Shown here: positions 32,377 to 38,221 of the stretch, in pieces
How positions within the stretch are numbered: the first letter of the stretch is position 1
Layout: each line of letters opens with the position of its first letter
NCBI GenBank assembly: GCA_015064005.1
Contig: SVTA01000008.1
Coordinates: forward strand, 1-38,221
Direction: 5' to 3'
Source: Oscillospiraceae bacterium
GTDB lineage: Bacteria; Bacillota; Clostridia; Oscillospirales; CAG-272
DNA: 38,221 nucleotides
The notes under the pieces: generated by a model
What the model was told of the DNA's origin: nothing
Databases searched by the model: none
What the model saw: the letters and a program-made list of their open reading frames with translations, nothing else
Program-made: the position numbers and the translations under genes

Positions 32377-33531
32377 TACCGTCTTGCCACTTTTCTCATT
32401 TTTTTGACACTTTTCGCCCTGCTTCTGGGCGCTTTTTCCGCACCGGCGGTCGGCATGCGCGCCGCAGCGCTCGCCCTGCCCGCCCCGCGACATCAGCCGC
32501 CAGGCACCTCCGCCGAGGCCACCGTGCTGTACGATCCGCAAAGTGACAGCTTTCTTGCAGCAAAAAACGCCGACCGCCACCTTCCCATGGCCAGCACCAC
32601 CAAGATCATGACCGCACTGGTGGTACTGGAGCGGTGCGATCTTTCCGCCACCGTCACAGTGCCGCGGGAGGCCGTTGGTGTAGAAGGCTCCTCCATTTAT
32701 TTATATGAAGGAGAAAAAATCAGCGTGCGCACACTGCTGTACGCGCTGCTCCTCTCCTCCGCCAACGACGCAGCTACTGCCCTTGCGCTGCACACAGCAG
32801 GGAGCGTGCCCGCCTTTGCGGCGCTGATGAACGAAAGGGCAGCCTCGCTGGGGCTTTCCAACACACACTTTACCAATCCTCACGGCCTCCACGACGAGGA
32901 TCACTTCACCACCGCCGGGGATCTGGCGCTGATTACCGCCGCAGCGATGCGAAACGAGCTGTTTGCCGAGATCGTGCAAACGCCCCGCTACACCGCGCCC
33001 CAAAGCGGCACCGAGGCCACCCGCCTGTTTCTCAACCACAACCGTCTGCTGCGCACCTGCGAGGGGGTGGTGGGCGTCAAGACCGGATTCACCCGCGCCA
33101 GCGGCCGGTGCCTGGTCAGCGCCGCCGTGCGCAACGGCCTTCTGCTGATCGCCGTTACCCTCAATGACGGCAACGATTGGCGGGATCACGCCGCACTCTA
33201 TGACTGGGCTTACAGCGAATACGAGGCATTTACCCCGCAAACGGTGTCGATTTCTCTGCCGGTGATCGGTGGAGAGGCAAGCGAGGTGACCGTCACTGCC
33301 GCAGGTGCCGTGGCACTGACGCTGCCCGTGGATCACGGGGAGATCACCGCCACCGCCGAGCTGCCCCATTTCCTTTACGCCGGCTTTGCGGCGGGGGACC
33401 GGCTGGGCACGCTGGTATACCGCATGGACGGCAGGGTGATCGCCATACTGCCGCTGATCGCGGCAAACGGTGTGGAAAAGAACCGTATGCCCCGCACGTT
33501 TTTTGAAAAAATACAGGATCTGTTTCAGTAA
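32374..33531 (+). CDS. D-alanyl-D-alanine carboxypeptidase (DacB/DacF type, peptidase S11)
   Basis: 385 residues. Penicillin-binding protein that trims the stem peptide and lowers cross-linking. A hydrophobic signal sequence covers about 1-28 (LATFLIFLTLFALLLGAFSA). Catalytic motifs: SxxK as MASTTKIMT with S74 and K77, SxN as SSAND with S129, and KTG as VKTGF at 236-238. A PBP5-like C-terminal beta domain (about 280-365) and a short amphipathic tail (FFEKIQDLF) for membrane binding follow. The start is GTG with GGAGGTGAT 3 nt upstream, buried in the hairpin described separately. Between scpAB and rluB, B. subtilis has the sporulation gene dacB, followed by spmA and spmB, which are absent here. 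Confidence 0.93.
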   Translation: MYRLATFLIFLTLFALLLGAFSAPAVGMRAAALALPAPRHQPPGTSAEATVLYDPQSDSFLAAKNADRHLPMASTTKIMTALVVLERCDLSATVTVPREAVGVEGSSIYLYEGEKISVRTLLYALLLSSANDAATALALHTAGSVPAFAALMNERAASLGLSNTHFTNPHGLHDEDHFTTAGDLALITAAAMRNELFAEIVQTPRYTAPQSGTEATRLFLNHNRLLRTCEGVVGVKTGFTRASGRCLVSAAVRNGLLLIAVTLNDGNDWRDHAALYDWAYSEYEAFTPQTVSISLPVIGGEASEVTVTAAGAVALTLPVDHGEITATAELPHFLYAGFAAGDRLGTLVYRMDGRVIAILPLIAANGVEKNRMPRTFFEKIQDLFQ

Positions 33532-33541
33532 AGGAGGCCCT

Positions 33542-34264
33542 ATGGACCAAGTCCGATTGCAAAAATATTTCACCGACTGCGGCGTGCTTTCCCGTCGGGC
33601 GGCCGAGGAGGCCATACGGGCGGGCGAGGTCACCGTCAACGGTGCCGTTGCCACCGTCGGCATGCGCGTGGATCCCGACGCGGACGTCGTGACCTATCGC
33701 GGCAGACCCGTGACGCGGCAGGGAGAGGAACGCCATTACATCCTGCTTCACAAGCCACGGGGCTTTGTGACCACCCTTTCGGACGAGAAGGGGCGGCATA
33801 CCGTAGCGGAGCTGGTGACCGACGTTGGCTGCCGCCTTTATCCCGTGGGGCGCCTGGATATGGATTCCGACGGCCTTTTGCTGATGACCGATGACGGCGC
33901 GCTGGCCAACCGCCTCACCCACCCGCGACACGAGATCCCCAAGCACTATCACGTCACCGTGCGGGGTGCCGTGACCGAAGCCCAGCTGCACCGGCTCTGT
34001 CAGCCCTTTCTGCTGGACGGCTACCGGACGCTGCCCGTCACCGTCAAGCAGCTTTCTGCCGACAAAAACGGTACCGTGCTCTCCTTCCTGCTCTACGAGG
34101 GACGCAACCGACAGATCCGGCGGATGTGCGAGGAGGTAGGGCTTGCCATCACCAAGCTTACTCGCGTGGCCATCGGAGAAATCACCATTGGTGATCTGCC
34201 CGTAGGGCACCACCGCCCCCTCACCGCCGAGGAGGTGGCCTATCTGCAGGGCAAGGAGTCTTGA
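33542..34264 (+). CDS. rluB: 23S rRNA pseudouridine synthase (RluB/RsuA family)
   Basis: 240 residues. Makes pseudouridine near position 2605 of 23S rRNA if orthologous to RluB. The N-terminal S4 domain MDQVRLQKYFTDCGVLSRRA is followed by the catalytic domain with the nucleophile D106 in VGRLDMDSDGLLLMTDDG. The C-terminal EGRNRQIRRMCEEVG motif is diagnostic of the RsuA/RluB group. The ATG at 33542 has AAAGGAGG 5 nt upstream; the extension to 33470 lies in dac. Last gene before the 34353 terminator. The scp...dac...rluB order matches B. subtilis. Confidence 0.95.
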   Translation: MDQVRLQKYFTDCGVLSRRAAEEAIRAGEVTVNGAVATVGMRVDPDADVVTYRGRPVTRQGEERHYILLHKPRGFVTTLSDEKGRHTVAELVTDVGCRLYPVGRLDMDSDGLLLMTDDGALANRLTHPRHEIPKHYHVTVRGAVTEAQLHRLCQPFLLDGYRTLPVTVKQLSADKNGTVLSFLLYEGRNRQIRRMCEEVGLAITKLTRVAIGEITIGDLPVGHHRPLTAEEVAYLQGKES

Positions 34265-34332
34265 CGCCGACAAAAAGAAGAAGAATACGAGAGCGCTCGA
34301 CGGGATTTTTCGCCACCGTTTTGAGGGTAAAT

Positions 34333-34339
34333 TGTCGAA
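34333..34339 (+). promoter_or_regulatory. Candidate Spo0A box upstream of spo0A
   Basis: TGTCGAA within AATTGTCGAAAT is an exact match to the 0A-box core. It lies about 157 nt upstream of the spo0A start, before the rluB terminator. A single short match can occur by chance; its place in the spo0A upstream region makes autoregulation plausible. Confidence 0.5.
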
Positions 34340-34352
34340 ATACATCAAATAC

Positions 34353-34398
34353 ATGCGGCAACTGGTAAATTTTACCAAATTCGTTGCCGCATTTTTGT
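34353..34398 (+). terminator. Terminator of the lon-to-rluB operon
   Basis: Outer stem ATGCGGCAAC (34353-34362) with GTTGCCGCAT (34383-34392), then TTTTGTTT. Inside it a second inverted repeat, TGGTAAA/TTTACCA, adds to the structure. Confidence 0.88.
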
Positions 34399-34421
34399 TT
34401 CATTTTTTCTGTTGGTACCTA

Positions 34422-34450
34422 TTGCAATATTTGGAAAAATATGGTAATAT
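34422..34450 (+). promoter_or_regulatory. Likely sigma-A promoter of spo0A
   Basis: TTGCAA (34422-34427), 17-nt spacer, TAATAT (34445-34450). It follows the rluB terminator and gives a leader of about 33 nt. I see no clear sigma-H promoter. Confidence 0.68.
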
Positions 34451-34489
34451 ATGGGTGTAAGAAAACAATACTGACGGAGGTTGTATAAA

Positions 34490-35269
34490 ATGGATCGAAA
34501 TGCGAAGCTACTGATTGCGGACGAAAGCGCCGCAGAAAGACAAAAGCTGCGGGAGGGACTGACCCGCGCAGGCTGGAGCCTCATTGACGAGGCACAAAAC
34601 GGCGAGGAGGCGCTGCAAAGGCTACAGCGCGGCCGCTACGACGGCGTGCTGATCGACACCATGCTGACCAAGCTGGACGGCATCGGCGTGCTGCGCAGCT
34701 ACCAAGGCATAGACCGGGACGGCAAGCGCCCCGTGTTCTTGATGCTCTCCCCCGTGGCCAACCAGACCATGATCGCGGAGGCCATTGCCGCCGGGGCGGA
34801 TCTGTGCCTGATGAAGCCCTTTGATATGAAAAGCCTGTGCGAGCATCTGCGCCGACTTTTGGAGGGAAGAGGTAAAACGGTATCGGAAAAAGGGCAAAAT
34901 CCCGCCGACGCCATCCCGGATATCGAAACCCAGGTCACCAAGATCATCCACCAGATCGGCGTGCCCGCCCACATCAAGGGCTATCAATATCTGCGCACCG
35001 CCATCCTCCTGACCATTCAGGACAGTGACGTCATCAATAGCGTCACCAAGGTGCTCTACCCCAGCGTTGCCAAGAAATACCAAACCACCACCTCCCGCGT
35101 GGAAAGAGCCATTCGCCACGCCATCGAGGTGGCGTGGGATCGCGGCGATGTGGATACCCTCAACTCCTACTTCGGCTACACCATCCAGAATAACCGCGGC
35201 AAGCCCACCAATTCTGAGTTCATCGCCATGATCGCGGATAATTTGAGGCTGAAATATAAGATGTATTAA
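34490..35269 (+). CDS. spo0A: Sporulation master regulator Spo0A
   Basis: 259 residues. Receiver domain (about 1-120) plus the Spo0A DNA-binding domain. Receiver residues: acidic pocket D11-E12 (usually Asp-Asp), phospho-acceptor D56 in [12 protein letters not shown]87 in LMLSP and K109 in LMKPF. The effector domain carries [20 protein letters not shown], the sigma-contact helix, and the recognition helix [21 protein letters not shown] followed by NSYFGYT, nearly invariant in Spo0A. The ATG at 34490 has GGAGG 9 nt upstream; a TTG at 34481 is too close to that site. It stands alone with its own promoter and terminator; the usual upstream neighbour spoIVB is absent, replaced by rluB. Confidence 0.97.
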   Translation: MDRNAKLLIADESAAERQKLREGLTRAGWSLIDEAQNGEEALQRLQRGRYDGVLIDTMLTKLDGIGVLRSYQGIDRDGKRPVFLMLSPVANQTMIAEAIAAGADLCLMKPFDMKSLCEHLRRLLEGRGKTVSEKGQNPADAIPDIETQVTKIIHQIGVPAHIKGYQYLRTAILLTIQDSDVINSVTKVLYPSVAKKYQTTTSRVERAIRHAIEVAWDRGDVDTLNSYFGYTIQNNRGKPTNSEFIAMIADNLRLKYKMY

Positions 35270-35353
35270 AGAAATCCCATTCCCCTGTGGTATAAGCGAT
35301 TACTGACGTCAAACCTGATCAACTTTGATCAATTACAACCACATCTCATCAAC

Positions 35354-35400
35354 CGACAATCAAAAAGCGAGAGGACTTTCCTCTCGCTTTTTGATTGTCG
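35354..35400. terminator. Perfect 22-bp bidirectional terminator stem
   Basis: A 22-bp perfect inverted repeat (35354-35375 with 35379-35400) has a 3-nt CTT loop. The A5/T5 tracts sit inside the stem at 35362-35366 and 35388-35392. It ends spo0A on plus and the FAD oxidoreductase unit on minus. The rest of the 218-nt gap shows only two TGATCAA copies (near 35320 and 35330) and no gene. Confidence 0.9.
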
Positions 35401-35487
35401 CGCATCTGCGACAAACGCGGCATAATGCGTGTAAATCCCAACAACCTACAGCATACTTATGCCTACTGAAATGATGCCGTGCCCTCC

Positions 35488-36726
35488 TTACTCGATTCCC
35501 ATGCGCTCGCTGCAGGTAGTGTCGGCAGGAATCAAGCTGTCGTCAAAATGGATCATGACGTTTTCGCTCTCGAGCTTGGCTTGCAGGGCCTTGACGTCCA
35601 CGTCAGTAATGGCGCAGGTGGCATCAATGGCCATTGCCACCGCGGCGCCTGCCGCCTGACCGGTAAGGATGGCGGGCGGGATTACGCGAGCTACCGTCCA
35701 GGCATAGCCCTCGGCACTGACACAGCGACCGACGGTGATCACGTTTCCAAAGCCGTGGCGCACCATGGTGCGATAAGGGATCTCATACAGGAAATCTCTC
35801 CTGTCGCAGTCCGAGACCGCGCAAACCGAATCCTCAAAATGACGGTACGCGTCCTCCTCCTTCAGTGTATAGTCGCCGTCAATGCGTCTGGTGGTGCGGA
35901 ATTGGCACATAGAAGGAAGTCCGGTGATATCGCGCGTTTTCCGATCACCGTCCTTGATCTTGTCGAAAAGCTCCAGCTGATTGGTGACCACGTATTGCGT
36001 AATGGAATCACCGTCGGTGCCGTCCCAAAGCGGCATGCCCTCCGGGTGGCGCGTTCCGTAGGAATTGGCACTGCCGGCAAAGATATCGCGCACCAAAAGG
36101 GCGATGTCCTGCTGCTCTACGGCGTTTTTGCAACGCTCCAGATCGGTGTAGTAGCCGTTGTAGGTGTGATAATTACCGGCGGTCACGGTGGGCACGCCCG
36201 CGTAGTGCAGAATATCCGCGTCACCCGTTGCATCGATGAACATATCGGCTTCACAGAAGGTGTAGCCCGATTTGTTGAACAACACAATACCGCTGATATG
36301 ACCGTTTTTGACCTTGGCATCGGTCACGATGGTATCAAACAGAATATCAATGCCGTGATCCTTCAGGAGCTTGCAAAGGACAAGCGAAAAGATGGGGGCG
36401 GAATAGCAGCTGACGAGGCGCTGCGTTGTGTTCCCGCTGCCCGGCTCGCCGTTTTTCCAATCTGCGGGCACGGTGTCGTAGCCATATTGAATAGACAGCC
36501 GAAGGAACTCGTCCGCCATTCCCTTGCTGATCTGCACGCCGCGCCCGTTGCACATGGGCACGAAGTAATTGACAAGGCCGATGGTGGCAAGACCGCCCAG
36601 CTGAATGGATTTTTCGACCAACAGAACCCTTTTGCCGGCTCTCGCCGCCTCTACCGCTGCGGCGACACCTGCAACGCCGCCTCCTGCGACCGCGACCTCA
36701 TATTTCATGGATTTTACGTAGTTCAT
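35488..36726 (-). CDS. FAD-dependent oxidoreductase (FAD_oxidored/GidA-like fold)
   Basis: 412 residues. The N-terminal dinucleotide motif VAVAGGGVAGVAAAVEAARA (about 11-30) leads into KRVLLVEKSIQLGGLATIGL, the classic FAD-binding pattern of this family. The second FAD contact is MFIDATGDADILHYAG near 170, and the closing motif RVIPPAILTGQAAGAAVAMA is near 355. The substrate is unknown; relatives act on small organic compounds, often beside sugar or ether-degradation genes. Start at the ATG with GAGGAGGT 8 nt upstream. It is last of three minus-strand genes, 51 nt after the small acidic ORF. No signal peptide, so cytosolic. Confidence 0.88.
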   Translation of the reverse strand: MNYVKSMKYEVAVAGGGVAGVAAAVEAARAGKRVLLVEKSIQLGGLATIGLVNYFVPMCNGRGVQISKGMADEFLRLSIQYGYDTVPADWKNGEPGSGNTTQRLVSCYSAPIFSLVLCKLLKDHGIDILFDTIVTDAKVKNGHISGIVLFNKSGYTFCEADMFIDATGDADILHYAGVPTVTAGNYHTYNGYYTDLERCKNAVEQQDIALLVRDIFAGSANSYGTRHPEGMPLWDGTDGDSITQYVVTNQLELFDKIKDGDRKTRDITGLPSMCQFRTTRRIDGDYTLKEEDAYRHFEDSVCAVSDCDRRDFLYEIPYRTMVRHGFGNVITVGRCVSAEGYAWTVARVIPPAILTGQAAGAAVAMAIDATCAITDVDVKALQAKLESENVMIHFDDSLIPADTTCSERMGIE

Positions 36727-36777
36727 ATGGATACCTCCTCGGGGATTTCTGTGCTTTCAGGCGTTATCCGATCGGTT

Positions 36778-36906
36778 TCAGTCGAAAATATCTTCCGACT
36801 CATCGCCTATACCGGAGCCGTCGGCAAGATCATCGGAGGCACACAGCATATCGCCGGCAGCGAAATAAACCAGCTCGGTAACGGGAGCCTCATATTGCAT
36901 TTTCAT
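36778..36906 (-). CDS. Small acidic peptide of unknown function
   Basis: 42 residues. It starts MKMQYEAPVTELVYFAAGDM and ends with a Cys-Ala-Ser step and an Asp/Gly/Ser/Glu-rich tail finishing EDIFD. AAAGGA lies 9 nt before the ATG. Ten of the last 19 residues are Asp or Glu; there is one cysteine. The pattern (basic N-terminus, YE.P..E, a short hydrophobic stretch, then a polar Gly/Asp tail) resembles short unannotated ORFs I recall near surface-protein genes in gut Clostridia, but I cannot name a family. It sits in the same direction between the SGNH gene and the FAD oxidoreductase. A leader-and-core layout like a ribosomal peptide precursor is possible but unproven. Confidence 0.62.
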   Translation of the reverse strand: MKMQYEAPVTELVYFAAGDMLCASDDLADGSGIGDESEDIFD

Positions 36907-36932
36907 CGTACTTCATCCTTTCATCATTGCGT

Positions 36933-36961
36933 GTTCAGACACCGAAAAACGGTGTCTGAAC
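36933..36961 (-). repeat. Perfect 12-bp inverted repeat between the SGNH gene and the small ORF
   Basis: GTTCAGACACCG/CGGTGTCTGAAC with a 5-nt A-only loop (plus strand). It starts 12 nt past the SGNH stop codon. No T-tract follows on either strand, so it looks like an mRNA-stabilising or processing hairpin, or an operator, more than a terminator. Confidence 0.8.
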
Positions 36962-36972
36962 GAAAAATTGTT

Positions 36973-38221
36973 TCAGTTTTCCTGAGTTCTGTAGGGCTTA
37001 TTGGCAATGTACCAATCCACCAGCTGCTGAATGCCGTTCATATCTGCCGCGGAATTAAAGACCTCCACAAAATTCGTGGTTTCACCGTTCGTGAAATAGC
37101 TTTCGATGAATTTATCCGCGTCAAATTCCTCACGCACGGAGGCATCCGTGCAGAAGTCGTAAGGCAGGGTGGTGGCAGATTCGCCCGTAATGGCGCAATA
37201 GACGAACATGCATTCCAGATATCCCGTCAACAGCGTGCCGTGCCTGATGCTGCTTTCGGGCACAAAGAAGGTGTACCTGTCGTAGGTTTGGGTGGCGTTG
37301 GGTACGGCATATTTATCCGTGATGATGCCGTCCATCAGGCCGCCCCAATCCGCAATGAGCACGCCCTGATCCTCCAGACCCGCATACATCTCGCGGATGT
37401 AATCCAGCTCACTGCCCATGGAGCTGTAGCCGTAGGCGGTCTGGTTGCCGAGAATGATGAATTTGACGTCGGGATTGGCTTCTTTGAAGAACTCCATCAC
37501 GGTGACGATGGTTTTGTCAAAATTGCTTTCGCCGGGCGAGATCACCACGTAATCGTAGTAGCGATCCTTTAGATAGGTTTTGTGGTCAATGGAGCAGTCG
37601 TTGCACGAATCGGCAAAAATTTCGCGGATGCTGTGGCCCGAGAAGCACCAGTTCGTCACGTCCACCTCCGCGCCCATTCTCTGGCAAAGCTGATAGAACA
37701 TACCTTGGTCGTAATTGCGCTTTTCCTGCGTCTTATAGCTGGTGTTGAGAACGGTCTTGCCCCAGAACACGTAAGAGTTACCGAGGAAAATGACCTTTTT
37801 TCTGTGCAGCATATGCTCCTCCTCCCGTTCCCCGTTTTCAGGCTCGTCTTCGCCCGCAAATCCGCCTTCGCCCACGTAAAGCTTCAGCGCATCGCGCTGC
37901 TCGGCGGTATGCTTGCCGAATACGCCATCGGTGACAACGTGGCAATACTTGGTGGCGAGGCCGGGATCGGCCGCAATCTCCTCGGCGGTTTTGGTATCGG
38001 CAAGCGCCATTGCCGCAATCTTGGCCATAGAGCGGGCGTTATACGCGGAATCGTAATCGCCGTAGGTGGTCTCGCCGTCAACGGTCACAAACGGGACGGC
38101 AGCAAAGGCGCGAGCGGCGTTGGTGGATTTGATGTTTACCAGCGCTACGCTGAAGGAAACGGTGTCGCCGTTTTCCTGCAGGCTCTTGACGGCGGTCACC
38201 ATTTGATAAACGGAGCCGGCG
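36973..38221 (-). CDS. Surface-type protein with SGNH/GDSL-like hydrolase domain (5' partial)
   Basis: An open frame of 415 residues continues beyond the window edge. The first 110 visible residues resemble the end of a repeated surface domain (VDGETTYGDYDSAYNARSMA, then a helical AEEIAADPGLATKY stretch). An acidic linker GEDEPENGEREEE then leads to an SGNH-like hydrolase: KKVIFLGNSYVFWGK with the likely nucleophile in GNSY, a central ISPGESNFDKT with GES, and RHGTLLTGYLEC as the candidate catalytic-His block. Family assignment is by motif only. Inside the linker, GAG codons form a strong ribosome-site sequence before an in-frame ATG at 37812, so the hydrolase could also be made alone. Secretion cannot be judged without the N-terminus. 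Confidence 0.72.
   Translation of the reverse strand, partial: AGSVYQMVTAVKSLQENGDTVSFSVALVNIKSTNAARAFAAVPFVTVDGETTYGDYDSAYNARSMAKIAAMALADTKTAEEIAADPGLATKYCHVVTDGVFGKHTAEQRDALKLYVGEGGFAGEDEPENGEREEEHMLHRKKVIFLGNSYVFWGKTVLNTSYKTQEKRNYDQGMFYQLCQRMGAEVDVTNWCFSGHSIREIFADSCNDCSIDHKTYLKDRYYDYVVISPGESNFDKTIVTVMEFFKEANPDVKFIILGNQTAYGYSSMGSELDYIREMYAGLEDQGVLIADWGGLMDGIITDKYAVPNATQTYDRYTFFVPESSIRHGTLLTGYLECMFVYCAITGESATTLPYDFCTDASVREEFDADKFIESYFTNGETTNFVEVFNSAADMNGIQQLVDWYIANKPYRTQEN

Noticed and set aside
34481-34489. TTG as start of spo0A
   Set aside because: It directly abuts the GGAGG site, and the ATG nine bases later has ideal spacing and the usual Spo0A N-terminus.
35310-35340. Repeated TGATCAA copies as part of a CRISPR or iteron array
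   Set aside because: Only two short copies with no regular spacing.
35479-37572. 697-codon open frame antisense to the FAD and SGNH genes
   Set aside because: It crosses two genes, an inverted repeat and the small ORF on the other strand; the translation has no domain signature.

Overview
The window is a gene-dense bacterial chromosome segment of fairly high GC. Gene content and order point to an uncultured, probably endospore-forming member of the Clostridia (Bacillota). It carries rnc-smc-ftsY, infC-rpmI-rplT, nadD-yqeK-rsfS, lon-engB, scpA-scpB and rluB clusters, a Firmicutes-type S21, Spo0A, a GerW/YtfJ sporulation protein and a DacB/DacF-type carboxypeptidase. I cannot name a genus from sequence alone. 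No tRNA, rRNA, CRISPR array, insertion sequence or prophage gene is visible.

Layout. 1-4046 (+): the tail of an unknown gene, then a consensus promoter and a four-gene operon of aspartate kinase, a HIT protein, an FkbM-type methyltransferase and a DUF368 membrane protein, ending in a bidirectional terminator. 4094-21965 (-): a long run of core genes. In transcription order it starts with infC-rpmI-rplT, which has its own promoter and an attenuator-like leader. A SpoU-type RNA methyltransferase, dprA, topA, trmFO and rnc follow, ending at a strong terminator. A second unit with its own promoter is smc-ftsY-rdgB-yhbY-nadD-yqeK-rsfS-leuS, and rpsU closes the run from a separate consensus promoter. 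21995-35269 (+): an sn-glycerol-1-phosphate dehydrogenase, an intergenic gap with a likely small structured RNA, then lon-engB-phosphatase-lysA-M50 protease-scpA-scpB-DUF2953-gerW-dac-rluB, a terminator, and spo0A with its own promoter. 35354-35400 is a perfect 22-bp terminator stem. Beyond it lies a more accessory-looking minus-strand group: a surface-type SGNH hydrolase (5' end outside the window), a 42-residue acidic peptide and an FAD-dependent oxidoreductase.

How the genes work together. The core genes serve translation (IF3, L35, L20, S21, LeuRS, RsfS, RNase III, TrmFO, pseudouridine synthase), chromosome structure (SMC with ScpA and ScpB, from two separate operons), DNA topology and uptake (TopA, DprA), membrane targeting (FtsY), nucleotide and NAD metabolism (RdgB, NadD, YqeK), lysine/DAP supply for peptidoglycan (aspartate kinase, LysA), envelope lipids (DUF368, G1P dehydrogenase) and sporulation (Spo0A, GerW, Dac).

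The signals most worth a second look are not proteins. One is a hairpin that buries the dac ribosome binding site and start codon behind a copy of the 16S rRNA tail and contains a sporulation-like -10 element. Another is a promoter-to-terminator small RNA of about 143 nt upstream of lon. The infC leader carries its own terminator, and the small acidic ORF sits between the SGNH and FAD genes.
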